DNA of 64,000 nucleotides from Sabulibacter ruber (lineage in GTDB: Bacteria; Bacteroidota; Bacteroidia; Cytophagales; Hymenobacteraceae), in contig NZ_JAFFID010000001.1 of NCBI RefSeq assembly GCF_017355955.1, forward strand, positions 1,550,001 through 1,614,000, given 5' to 3'. A program made the position numbers and the translations under genes. Within the stretch, counting starts at the first letter, position 1; each line of letters opens with the position of its first letter. Under the pieces are notes generated by a model. The model saw only the letters and a list, made by a program, of their open reading frames with translations. It did no database searches and was not told where the DNA came from. Below, one piece after another: positions 43,601 to 53,495 of this stretch.

Positions 43601-43854
43601 TGGCCGGTGGTTCCGTAGCAGCCACTAAAAACGGTCTGGCCTGGGCCCTGATCGGAGGTTTGAGTTCTTCCATGTTCCTGACCCTGATTGTGGTACCTAT
43701 CATCTACTACCTGTTTGACCGTGTGCTGGCCAAGTTTGGCCTGGACAAACAAACCGAGATCATACTGGTAGACAAAACCGCCGAAGAGTTAGAGCGCGAA
43801 ACCGCCGAACTGGAAGGCAAGAAAGAACACCACGGCCAACCGGCCCTTGTATAA
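40669..43854 (+). CDS. RND family efflux transporter
   Basis: A 1061-residue pump with AcrB-like topology. The proton-relay residues are in VGILVDDAIVVIENIYRHME (helix 4) and GLVAKNAIMVVDFTNQM (helix 10). It belongs to a different subgroup from the first pump, closer to MdtB/MexF-like or Bacteroidota-specific transporters, judging by the LSIQRSTLVVVVFTVLTLLG start. The C-terminus is charged (ELEGKKEHHGQ). It is the last gene of the GbsR operon, ended by the terminator at 43886. Confidence 0.95.
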   Translation: MNITKLSIQRSTLVVVVFTVLTLLGIVSYQSLNYELLPKFSPPVLTVTTLYPGASPNEVENSVTKEIEDVLSSLENVKEMKGTSLESFSIITIQLNQGTNVDLSLQDAQRKINTILAQLPEDADPPTLNKFDFDDLPIIKMGATANMPATEFFDLIDNKIKPELSRVPGMAQIKILGGSEREIKVNIDANKLEAYGISILQVQQKIKNSNLDFPTGRIKNENGQTQLRLSGKYQNLDQLRNLVIREDQNGIVRLSDLAEVQDTQKDVEVLSRINSKPSVGITIQKQSDANAVEVSALTKAALAQLEKTYASQGLKFNIATDSSDFTLEAADSVMHDLVIAVVLVAVVMLLFLHSLRNAVIVMVSIPASLVATFIAMYLFGFSLNLMSLLALSLVVGILVDDAIVVIENIYRHMEMGKNPAQAAYDGIREISATVTSITLVIVVVFIPIALSTGLVSDILRQFALVVAVATMISLFVAFTLIPLLASRFSKLEHVSDKNMFGRFILWFERLLDRIIEGFTDALQWAFGHKFITLAATFLLLIASFMLVPFGFIGNEFIPAGDRGEVSLQLELPKNATVEQTNFATKQVEEYLRGIPEVTRVFTTVGTTASSQQGQNSAYQSELSVALVDVKERSFSTQEFSRRAKADIESKLPNVEVTPVPVGLVGNAQAPIQVVLSGSNLDTLLAFSQKVTKLVEGVEGTVDVETSVEGGNPEIEVVVDRDKMASLGLSLESVGAGMQMAFSGNTDATFRSGTEDYDINIRLDEFDRRNMTDIANLSFINNFGQVVRLGQFADIKQSTGPSQLERTNRVTSLNVNSQVIGRPSGSVGADIQAKMAEIKIPNGVTVDYAGDLKNQSEGFGTLGIALLASIIFVYLIMVALYDSYVYPLVVLFSIPLAIIGALLALALAAQSLSIFSILGIIMMIGLVAKNAIMVVDFTNQMKKEGHDVKSALMEAVRIRFRPILMTTLAMVIGMLPIALAGGSVAATKNGLAWALIGGLSSSMFLTLIVVPIIYYLFDRVLAKFGLDKQTEIILVDKTAEELERETAELEGKKEHHGQPALV

Positions 43855-43885
43855 GATAAATTGAATAGTGAATGATGAAGAAAGG

Positions 43886-43909
43886 CGGGCGCATTTTGCG
43901 CCCGTTTTT
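43886..43909 (+). terminator. Intrinsic terminator of the second RND operon
   Basis: CGGGCGCA (43886-43893) pairs with TGCGCCCG (43897-43904), followed by TTTTT. Confidence 0.92.
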
Positions 43910-44107
43910 ATCACTTTCATCAATGAAACCAAACTCTGGTTTTGGACTCTGGAGCACAATAGGTACTTTTGCGGTCCTTTTTCACTCCACCTGTCACTGG
44001 TGTTTAGATCAAGCTCTTTATGATACAAGAACTGAGCACCCTATGGGAAAGTGAAAAACAGATAAACCATCCATTATTAGATTATAGATAGAACTTCTAC
44101 CTTCCTT

Positions 44108-44359
44108 ATGATAGCCGCTGTAACTGTCCCTTCTATTGCCCAGAGGGTTGTAAGAATAATCAGTAAAGTAAAAGAAATAAGGCCATCCCGGCTGCGTACT
44201 TCTTCCAACCTGAGCAAAGAATTGGGCTTTGATACCGTTGACCTGGTGGGCGTGATCTGGGAACTGGAAAAGAACTTCAAAATCAATATCCCAGACGAAG
44301 TGCCTTTCAACACCGTGGGTGATTTTGTGGAGTACGTTTCCCGCCAGACCCAGAAATAA
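44108..44359 (+). CDS. Acyl-carrier-protein-like protein with Thr at the carrier site
   Basis: An 83-residue protein with the ACP fold pattern: VVRIISKVKEIRPSRL, then LSKELGFDTVDLVGVIWELE (helix 2), FKINIPDEVPFNTVGDFVEYV (helices 3-4). The 4'-phosphopantetheine attachment motif is normally DSL; here it is DTV, with Thr43 where Ser is expected (codon ACC). It therefore may not be loaded by ordinary phosphopantetheinyl transferases. It lies 420 bases before marR and 1 kb before the serine palmitoyltransferase gene. Ceramide pathways in other bacteria use a dedicated ACP, so a link is possible, but a hairpin separates the units. Confidence 0.8.
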   Translation: MIAAVTVPSIAQRVVRIISKVKEIRPSRLRTSSNLSKELGFDTVDLVGVIWELEKNFKINIPDEVPFNTVGDFVEYVSRQTQK

Positions 44360-44380
44360 CGCATTACTTTCACTTTGGTA

Positions 44381-44434
44381 TATAAACGTGTTTTAGGCTT
44401 GTTTTCAGTAAAACAGCCCTAAGACACGTTTATA
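44381..44434. terminator. Long hairpin after the ACP-like gene
   Basis: TATAAACGTGT (44381-44391) pairs with ACACGTTTATA (44424-44434). Pairing continues through TTAGG/CCTAA to GTTTT/AAAAC with one mismatch and one G-U pair. The apical part is a family C core (TTGTTTTCAGTAAAACA). It lacks a long T run, so it may be a processing or termination hairpin. Confidence 0.6.
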
Positions 44435-44471
44435 AACTAACTACCTCAAAGCACTTTAGACTTCTTTTTGA

Positions 44472-44500
44472 ACCGTTTTCAGAAAAGAAGCGAAAAACGC
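44472..44500. repeat. Family C intergenic motif
   Basis: ACCGTTTTCAGAAAAGAAGC, then GAAAAACGC. The remaining bases between the ACP hairpin and the marR promoter show nothing else that was recognised. Confidence 0.45.
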
Positions 44501-44719
44501 AAAGCTCCTTTAACTCTCCCCCGCTTCCTAAGAGTTTTGCACCTTCAACAGAAGTAAAATCCTCCTTCCTCAGCCCTACGTCTGATTTTCTGCCTGAACC
44601 AGGAGAAGAGCCTGAAAACGCACCTTGAGAACACCTGTTTCTTTTAGATAGATTTCACCGTAGAACCATCAAAACTAACTTTTTACCTTCTAATAATGCT
44701 ATCATTTAGGATACCAATA

Positions 44720-44742
44720 ATTAGTTGATTTTATCAACTAAT
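44720..44742. promoter_or_regulatory. MarR operator O1
   Basis: ATTAGTTGA (44720-44728), five bases, TCAACTAAT (44734-44742): perfect 9-base arms. It covers the TTG -33 box of the marR promoter, so binding should block transcription of marR itself. Two more sites with the same arms and spacing lie at 45211-45239 and 45247-45267. Confidence 0.75.
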
Positions 44743-44755
44743 TCCTTCACCTTTG
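44725..44755 (+). promoter_or_regulatory. Promoter of marR
   Basis: TTG at 44725-44727, exactly 20 bases, then CACCTTTG at 44748-44755. The start of transcription would be near 44762, about 16 bases before the ATG. The -33 box is inside operator O1. Confidence 0.65.
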
Positions 44756-44777
44756 TAGCAGTTAATTGGTAAAGAAA

Positions 44778-45200
44778 ATGAATGAGGCGTCGCATCTTGG
44801 GTTACTGATAGCTAGGACTGGCTTTGTGCTGGGCAAGGCAGTAGAGAAGGAGTTTGAGAACGCTGGGCTGGGGTTAACCTACCAGCACTTCATTTTCTTG
44901 AACCTCTTATCTAAGGGCAATAAACTGATTCAGCAGGATTTGGCAGACATCGTGAAGATAGACAAATCGGCGGTTTTGCGGGTGATTGCGGCAATGGAGG
45001 AAAAGAACCTGGTGGAAAGATCTGGCGACTGCTGTGACCGGAGAAAAAAGACCTTACACCTGACTCCACTGGGGAAGAAGCTTCTTAAGCAAGCCCTACA
45101 GATAGAGCATAGAGTAAATTCAACCTTGCAAGAAGGCTTAACAAAAGAAGAAATTGACACTTTTGTGAATGTTGCCTTGCATTTTAGAAATAAAGTTTAA
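44778..45200 (+). CDS. MarR-family transcriptional regulator next to the sphingolipid operon
   Basis: A 140-residue winged-helix regulator from ATG 44778 (the frame extends to a TTG at 44766). The DNA-binding region is LIQQDLADIVKIDKSAVLRV, the wing VERSGDCCDRRKKTLHLTPL, followed by the dimerisation helix. The adjacent Cys pair in the wing (GDCCDRR) is unusual and could make it redox- or thiol-sensitive (inference). The gene sits between operator O1 and operators O2/O3, in the same direction as the sphingolipid operon 165 bases downstream. It is the obvious candidate regulator of that operon. Confidence 0.9.
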   Translation: MNEASHLGLLIARTGFVLGKAVEKEFENAGLGLTYQHFIFLNLLSKGNKLIQQDLADIVKIDKSAVLRVIAAMEEKNLVERSGDCCDRRKKTLHLTPLGKKLLKQALQIEHRVNSTLQEGLTKEEIDTFVNVALHFRNKV

Positions 45201-45210
45201 AATTTTTTGT

Positions 45211-45239
45211 ATATTTAGTTGATATAGTCAACTAAATAT
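45211..45239. promoter_or_regulatory. MarR operator O2
   Basis: ATATTTAGTTGA (45211-45222), TATAG, TCAACTAAATAT (45228-45239): perfect 12-base arms with the same five-base spacing as O1. It lies between the marR stop and the serine palmitoyltransferase gene. Confidence 0.75.
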
Positions 45240-45246
45240 CAATCAG

Positions 45247-45267
45247 TTGGTTGATCATGTCAACCAA
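45247..45267. promoter_or_regulatory. MarR operator O3
   Basis: TTGGTTGA (45247-45254), TCATG, TCAACCAA (45260-45267): perfect 8-base arms. The A-to-G change relative to O1 and O2 is mirrored by T-to-C in the other arm, so symmetry is kept. It lies eight bases after O2 and 97 bases before the first operon gene. Confidence 0.7.
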
Positions 45268-45364
45268 ATAGTAATAGAGAAGAATCCGCCTCCCCGTGCA
45301 TTGAGCTAAGAAAAGGTCAGTGCATGTGAGAAAACTGCAAATGCGGCGATTTCGATACTTGTAA

Positions 45365-47710
<2,346 letters not shown>

Positions 47711-47714
<4 letters not shown>

Positions 47715-48697
47715 ACGAACGAGTACTGATAACGGGAGCCAGTGGCTTTGTGGGCTACCACCTGGTGGAGGCCGCGGTAAACGCAGGACTGGAAGTCTAT
47801 GCGGCCGTGCGACCCTCCAGCGAGGTAGACCACCTGAAGGCCTTCCCTATTCAGTACACGCAGTTAGACTTCTCCAGTGTAGCCGCCTTGCAACAGGAAC
47901 TGGAAGAAAAACAATATGCCTACATCGTGCATGCCGCCGGCATTACCAAAGCAAAAGAGGCGCAGGAATACAACAGAGTAAACGCCGAGTACACCCGGAA
48001 CCTGGCCCTGGCCGCTGTGCAGGCCGCTATTCCGCTGAAGAAGTTTGTGTTCATCAGTAGTCTGGCTGCCCTGGGCCCCATCTCCTACCAGGAGAAAAGC
48101 CCCATCACCGAGGAGAGCAACGCCCGCCCGGTCACCAATTACGGCAAGAGCAAACTGCTGGCCGAGCAGTACCTGGCCGAGATCAGGAACCTACCGCTGG
48201 TGGTACTCAGACCCACTGCTGTGTACGGCCCCCGGGAGAAAGACATTTTTATTCTGTTCTCCACCATCAGCAAGGGACTGGATCCTTACATAGGCAAAGG
48301 GAAGCAGCGGCTGAGCTTTGTGTACGTGAAGGACCTGGCCAAAGCAGTGATGCAAGCTTTAGAGTCTGGGGTAACCGGCACCAGCTACAATATCTCAGAT
48401 GGCCGAAGCTACGACCGGTACGCCTTAGCCGATGTCACCAAACGGGCGCTCCGGAAAAGGGCCTTGCGGTTTCATCTTCCCTTGGGCCTGGTCAAAGGCA
48501 TGGCGACACTGTCTGAGTTATTCGCCGGTAGTAAAACGCCGACCTTAAACCGGGAAAAAATCAGCGAACTCATCGCCGAGAACTGGAACTGCAGCATTGC
48601 GCGCATTCAACAGGATTTACATTATACCCCAGAGTATGACCTTGAAAAAGGCCTTACCCATACGCTGCAGTGGTATAAAGCAAATAAGTGGTTATAA
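47711..48697 (+). CDS. NAD(P)-dependent epimerase/reductase, CerR-like
   Basis: A 328-residue extended-SDR protein. The nucleotide site is VLITGASGFVGYHLVEAA at the N-terminus, with the catalytic Tyr-x3-Lys in NYGKSKLLAEQYL and a preceding Ser pair (FISSLAALG). In the Caulobacter pathway the equivalent enzyme, CerR, reduces the keto group after N-acylation. The gene overlaps the acyltransferase (ATGA) and precedes the inositol genes by 27 bases. Reduction of ketosphinganine or ketoceramide is the inferred reaction; sugar epimerisation is the alternative. Confidence 0.82.
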
Positions 48698-48724
48698 ACA
48701 ATTGATGTACCTTAACTAAGTAAA

Positions 48725-50050
48725 ATGGATCACCAAGTAAAAGACGCGAACGGACGTTTAGGAATTCTGATGCCAGGTTTGGGAGCGGTGGCTACCACCC
48801 TCATCGCCGGAGTGGAAGCTATCAAAAAAGGCTTTTCACAACCGGTAGGTTCCCTTACCCAGATGGGCCGCATCCGGTTAGGCAAACGTACCGATGACCG
48901 TTTCCCCCTCATCAAGGATTTCGTGCCGTTGGCAGACCTGAACAATATCGTATTCGGCGGCTGGGACGTGTACTCAGACAACGTGTTTGAAGCGGCTATG
49001 AACGCCAAGGTGCTGGAGCCCATGCTGCTGCACTCTATCAAACCCGAGCTGGAAGCCTTGGTTCCTATGAAAGCGGTGTTTGACAAAGCCTACGCCCGCA
49101 ACCTGGACGGTACCCACGTGAAAGAGGGCGCTAACAAGATGGAGCTGGCCGAAATGCTGATGGACGATATCCTGAACTTCAAGGAAACCAACAACTGTGA
49201 TCGTCTGGTGATGGTATGGTGCGGTTCCACGGAGATCTACATCGAAGAATCTGATGTACACAGATCTGTGGCTGCTTTTGAGGAAGGCCTGCGCAACAAC
49301 GATCCGGCCATCGCCCCAAGCATGATCTACGCGTATGCGGCCATCAAGTCCGGCGTTCCTTTCGCCAACGGGGCGCCTAACCTGACCGTGGACATCCCAG
49401 CCATCGTTGAATTAGCAAAAGAGCACGGCATCGCCATCTCCGGCAAGGACTTCAAGACCGGGCAGACGTTGATGAAGACCATCCTAGCCCCCGGGTTGCA
49501 CGCCCGCGCTTTAGGCGTGAGAGGCTGGTTCTCTTCCAACATCCTGGGGAACCGCGACGGCTACGTGCTGGACCACCCGGATAACTTCAAGACCAAAGAG
49601 GTAAGCAAGCTGAGCGTTTTGGATGAGATTTTCCGTCCGGAGTCAAATCCTGAGTTGTATGGTGAGATGTACCACAAGGTGCGCATCAACTACTACCCGC
49701 CGCACGGCGACAACAAGGAGAGCTGGGACAACATCGACATCTTCGGCTGGCTGGGCTACCAGATGCAGATCAAGATCAACTTCCTGTGCCGCGACTCCAT
49801 CCTGGCGGCTCCGCTGGTACTTGACCTTGCCCTGTTCACCGACCTGGCGCAGCGCGCCGGCATGAGCGGTATCCAGGAGTGGCTGAGCTTCTACTACAAG
49901 TCGCCGCAGACGGCTGAGGGACTTGCCCCCGAGCACGACATCTTCAAGCAATTGATGAAGCTGCAGAACACCCTGCGCCACATGATGGGCGAGGACCTGA
50001 TCACGCACCTGGGCCTGGATTACTACCAGGATTTAGTGGAAGCTCTGTAA
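48725..50050 (+). CDS. ino1: myo-Inositol-3-phosphate synthase
   Basis: A 441-residue NAD-dependent isomerase converting glucose 6-phosphate to inositol 3-phosphate. Family blocks are GILMPGLGAVATTLIAGVEA, FGGWDVYSDNVFEAAMNAKV, the NAD-contact LVMVWCGSTEI, and the catalytic SGKDFKTGQTLMKTILAPGL, then GWFSSNILGNRDGYVL and YYPPHGDNKESWD. All the active-site Lys segments look intact. It supplies the head group for the phosphatidylinositol steps encoded downstream. In Bacteroides an inositol-lipid cluster has the same synthase first. Confidence 0.95.
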   Translation: MDHQVKDANGRLGILMPGLGAVATTLIAGVEAIKKGFSQPVGSLTQMGRIRLGKRTDDRFPLIKDFVPLADLNNIVFGGWDVYSDNVFEAAMNAKVLEPMLLHSIKPELEALVPMKAVFDKAYARNLDGTHVKEGANKMELAEMLMDDILNFKETNNCDRLVMVWCGSTEIYIEESDVHRSVAAFEEGLRNNDPAIAPSMIYAYAAIKSGVPFANGAPNLTVDIPAIVELAKEHGIAISGKDFKTGQTLMKTILAPGLHARALGVRGWFSSNILGNRDGYVLDHPDNFKTKEVSKLSVLDEIFRPESNPELYGEMYHKVRINYYPPHGDNKESWDNIDIFGWLGYQMQIKINFLCRDSILAAPLVLDLALFTDLAQRAGMSGIQEWLSFYYKSPQTAEGLAPEHDIFKQLMKLQNTLRHMMGEDLITHLGLDYYQDLVEAL

Positions 50051-50057
50051 GTATACT

Positions 50058-50516
50058 ATGATTCAACTACACAAACTCATTTCCACCAGCTTAGGCATAG
50101 GCTACGTGGGTAAAGGCGGAGGCACGGTTGCGGCCGTAGCCACCTGTATTGCCTGGTATCTGTGGCAGGGCGGTGGGAATGAGCTTGTCTTCTGGCAAGC
50201 GGGCGTCACGTTCCTGATCACGGCACTGGGCGTCTGGTCTGCCACGGAAGTGGAACCCTACTGGGGCAAAGACGACAAAAAAGTAGTGATAGATGAAGTG
50301 GCGGGCATGTGCATCAGTCTCCTGTTCGTTCCGGTTCAGCTTCACTACGTGGCGGCAGCGCTGGTCTTGTTCCGTTTTTTTGATATTGTGAAACCCTTTT
50401 ACATAAGAAGAACAGAGAAGTTAGCCGGTGGTTGGGGTGTGATGCTGGACGATGTGCTTTCCGGAGTTTACGCTAACGTGATCTTACATCTTTGCCTGTA
50501 CTTCGACCTTTTCTAA
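50058..50516 (+). CDS. PgpA-family lipid phosphatase (phosphatidylinositol-phosphate phosphatase candidate)
   Basis: A 152-residue membrane enzyme of the PgpA family: GKGGGTVAAVATCIAWYLW, then EPYWGKDDKKVVIDEVAGMC (the DEVAG metal-binding motif), and FRFFDIVKPFYIRRTEKLAG. PgpA normally dephosphorylates phosphatidylglycerophosphate. In this operon, eight bases after the inositol-phosphate synthase, it more likely removes phosphate from phosphatidylinositol phosphate to give phosphatidylinositol, as proposed for the Bacteroides inositol-lipid cluster. Both reactions are possible. Confidence 0.85.
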   Translation: MIQLHKLISTSLGIGYVGKGGGTVAAVATCIAWYLWQGGGNELVFWQAGVTFLITALGVWSATEVEPYWGKDDKKVVIDEVAGMCISLLFVPVQLHYVAAALVLFRFFDIVKPFYIRRTEKLAGGWGVMLDDVLSGVYANVILHLCLYFDLF

Positions 50517-50888
50517 ATGCTCACCTTCCTGAAGTCCCAAGCGGCCTCCCTTATAGCCTCGGGAGTCGATTTCTTGGTGACGATCCTCACCGTGGAACTA
50601 GTAGGGCTCTGGTATGTAGGCGCTTCAGTTCTGGGTACTATTGCCGGCGGAGTCACACACTTCACCCTCAGCAGAACCTGGGTCTTCCATGCTACTCATA
50701 AACATTTACCTACCCAAGCAACCAAGTATTTTATTGTATGGAACGGAAGTCTGTTGCTCAACGCCACGGGGGTGTTTGCTTTTACGCACTACCTGGGCCT
50801 GAACTACATCTTTTCTAAGGTTTTCGTGTCCCTGCTGGTAGGTTTCTTCTACAATTACATTCAACAAAAGAGATATGTATTCAAGTAA
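50517..50888 (+). CDS. GtrA-family membrane protein
   Basis: A 123-residue protein with four membrane helices, characteristic of the GtrA family: SQAASLIASGVDFLVTILTV at the start and LLVGFFYNYIQQKRYVFK at the end. Some members are thought to flip polyprenyl-phosphate sugars across the membrane. It starts right after the PgpA stop and overlaps the DUF5686 gene by 14 bases. A flippase role for an inositol lipid or a sugar donor is a reasonable guess here, not shown. Confidence 0.85.
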   Translation: MLTFLKSQAASLIASGVDFLVTILTVELVGLWYVGASVLGTIAGGVTHFTLSRTWVFHATHKHLPTQATKYFIVWNGSLLLNATGVFAFTHYLGLNYIFSKVFVSLLVGFFYNYIQQKRYVFK

Positions 50889-53481
50889 GAATGTATATGT
50901 CAACCCTTTACATATACTTATTTGCTGCTTGGCCTTTCTAGCCTTTGGAGCAAACTTCAACCCAACTCAGGCCCAGAGTACCGCTACGGTGGTGAAGGGC
51001 ACCATTAAAGATGCAGTGACCAAGGAGCCGCTCATTGGAGTGTCCATCTTTATTCCGGGCACCAGTGTGGGCACCACTACAGATATAGAGGGAAATTACT
51101 CCCTCAAAACCAACCAATCTGAAAGCAAAGTTCAGTTCACATACGTAGGTTATAAGTCCAAGACGCTTACCATTACGCCTGGCCAGACCCAGGTCCTGAA
51201 CGTGCAGTTGGAGAGTGACGCCAAGCGGCTGAAAGAAGTAGTGATCAAAGGCCGCAGCCGCAATTACAGCAACAAGAACAACCCGGCGGTAGACCTCATC
51301 AGGCTGGTGGTGGACAACAAAAACAAAAACCGCCTGGAGAGCTATGATTATGTGCAGTACCAGCAGTATGATAAACTGCAACTGGCCTTGAGCAACAGCC
51401 CCGAGAAGCTGCGCAACAACATCCTGTTCAAGAAATATGACTTCGTTCTGAAGAACATAGATACCACCAAAGTGGCCGGAACGGCGGTGTTGCCCCTGTA
51501 CATGCAGGAATCTATTTCCCGACAGTTTTACAGAAAAGACCCCGAAAAGAAGAAGACCATTGTAGATGCCGAGAAGAAAGTAGACTTTGGCGAGTTTGTG
51601 GTGATCAATTCCTACGTGAAGCACATGTACCAGGACATTGATATCTACAAAAACAACATCACCATTCTCACCAACCAGTTCCTGAGCCCCATTGCCGACC
51701 TGGCGCCTACGTTCTACCGCTTCTACGTCACCGATACCGTGGTGGTAGACGGTCAGAAACTGACCGAGCTTTCTTTCAGCCCCAAAAACGAGACCGATTT
51801 CCTGTTCACCGGCAAGCTGTACGTAACCATGGACGGTAATTACGCCGTGCAGAAAGTAGACATGGAAGTGGGCAAGAAAGTGAACATCAACTGGGTGCGT
51901 GACCTGCACATCAACCTGGATTTTGACCGACTGCCCAACGGACGCTATAACCTGAGCAAAAGCGTGCTGAGATCTGAGTTTGCCGTAACCCAGAACAGCA
52001 AAGGCGGCGTGTACGGCGAGCGGACCGTTTCGTTCAAAGACTTCCGCATCAATGAACCCAAACCAGACGGGTTCTACGAAGGCGAAGCCACCGCCAAATT
52101 ACCCTTAGCTGAGAAGCAGGAAGAAGACTTCTGGGCCGCCAATCGGCATGACAGCTTATCGCTGTCAGAGGCCAACACCTACCAGAGCATTGACAGTCTT
52201 AGAAACAACCGTTCCTTTAAACGGACGCTGGACTTTGCCACCATGTTCATTGCCGGTTACAAACAGGCAGGCCCTTACTTTGAGATTGGCCCCGTGAATA
52301 CGTTTTACAGCTTCAACCCGGTAGAGGGCTTCAGGCTACGGGCGGGCGGCAGAACCACCACTACCTTCAGCAAGCGGGTGATGCTGGAAACCTACGCCGC
52401 TTACGGGTTCAAAGACGAGAAGTGGAAGTATTTTCTGGGAGGCACCTACTCGCTGTCTAACCGTTCCATCTTTGAGTTTCCGGTGCGTGCTTTGCGCGTG
52501 AGTTACCAAAAAGACACCAAAATCCCGGGGCAGGACCTGCAGTTTGTGCAGGAAGACAACTTCCTGCTGTCGTTCAAGCGCGGCAACAATGACAAATGGC
52601 TGTATAACCAGACCTACAACATTGACTACCTGCACGAGTTCAGAAACCGCTTCTCGTTCAGGGTAGGTTTCCGCAACTGGGAACAGACGCCGGCCGGTAG
52701 CCTGGTGTACCGCAAAGCCATTGATCCTTCCTCGCCGGAGGGAACTCCTAATGACGGCACGGCCGGTTTGGTGGAGAATCTTACCACCTCAGAGTTCCGG
52801 CTGGAACTGCGCTGGGCACCCCACGAGGAATACGTACAGGGCAAACTGTACCGCTTCCCTATTGTGAACCGCTATCCGGTGTTCACTTTGCGGGCCGCGG
52901 CCGGAGTCAAAGGCCTCTTCAACGGAGACTATGATTACCAGAACGTGACTCTGAACATTGCCAAACGGTTCTACATGTCTCAGTTTGGGTACTCAGACGT
53001 GGTGGCCGAGGGCGGCTATATCTTTGGGCAAGTTCCGTTTCCGCTGCTGGCCATTCACCGGGCCAACCAGACGTACTCTTACCAGATTCAGTCTTATAAC
53101 CTGATGAACTTCCTGGAGTTTGTGAGCGATCAGTACGCCAGCATCAACATAGACCACTGTTTCAACGGTTTTATCTTCAACAAACTGCCCTTGATCAGGA
53201 AAACCAAGCTGCGCGAGTTCGCCACCCTTAAAGTGCTGTACGGCAAAATAAGAGAAGAAAACGACCCTAAAAACAACCCAGATCTGTTGGCTTTCCCGGC
53301 GTACGCCACCGGGTTGCCTACCACCTACTCCTTGGAGAAAAAGCCTTACGTGGAAGCCAGCCTGGGCGTAGGCAATCTGTTCAAATTCTTTAGGGTAGAC
53401 GTGGTGAAACGCCTGTCTTACCTGGACCACCCAGATGTCTCTGAAATTGGCATCAGAGGCAGGTTTAAATTTGATTTCTAA
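50875..53481 (+). CDS. DUF5686 outer-membrane protein with carboxypeptidase-like domain
   Basis: An 868-residue exported protein. After a signal segment (residues about 12-33) a carboxypeptidase-regulatory-like beta domain is seen (VVKGTIKDAVTKEPLIGVSI, about 38-120), then the DUF5686 region. The C-terminal part has alternating hydrophobic strands and ends RGRFKFDF, as expected for an outer-membrane barrel. The function of DUF5686 is unknown. Being embedded in the sphingolipid operon, with a 14-base overlap to GtrA and 15 bases to the next gene, it may help deliver or anchor the lipid in the outer membrane (inference). Confidence 0.82.
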   Translation: MYSSKNVYVNPLHILICCLAFLAFGANFNPTQAQSTATVVKGTIKDAVTKEPLIGVSIFIPGTSVGTTTDIEGNYSLKTNQSESKVQFTYVGYKSKTLTITPGQTQVLNVQLESDAKRLKEVVIKGRSRNYSNKNNPAVDLIRLVVDNKNKNRLESYDYVQYQQYDKLQLALSNSPEKLRNNILFKKYDFVLKNIDTTKVAGTAVLPLYMQESISRQFYRKDPEKKKTIVDAEKKVDFGEFVVINSYVKHMYQDIDIYKNNITILTNQFLSPIADLAPTFYRFYVTDTVVVDGQKLTELSFSPKNETDFLFTGKLYVTMDGNYAVQKVDMEVGKKVNINWVRDLHINLDFDRLPNGRYNLSKSVLRSEFAVTQNSKGGVYGERTVSFKDFRINEPKPDGFYEGEATAKLPLAEKQEEDFWAANRHDSLSLSEANTYQSIDSLRNNRSFKRTLDFATMFIAGYKQAGPYFEIGPVNTFYSFNPVEGFRLRAGGRTTTTFSKRVMLETYAAYGFKDEKWKYFLGGTYSLSNRSIFEFPVRALRVSYQKDTKIPGQDLQFVQEDNFLLSFKRGNNDKWLYNQTYNIDYLHEFRNRFSFRVGFRNWEQTPAGSLVYRKAIDPSSPEGTPNDGTAGLVENLTTSEFRLELRWAPHEEYVQGKLYRFPIVNRYPVFTLRAAAGVKGLFNGDYDYQNVTLNIAKRFYMSQFGYSDVVAEGGYIFGQVPFPLLAIHRANQTYSYQIQSYNLMNFLEFVSDQYASINIDHCFNGFIFNKLPLIRKTKLREFATLKVLYGKIREENDPKNNPDLLAFPAYATGLPTTYSLEKKPYVEASLGVGNLFKFFRVDVVKRLSYLDHPDVSEIGIRGRFKFDF

Positions 53482-53495
53482 GCATTCAAAGAAGC

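Noticed and set aside
45300..45352. Small stem TGCATTG/CAGTGCA in the spt leader
   Set aside because: Seven pairs with a G-U and a long loop; too weak to call a regulatory RNA.
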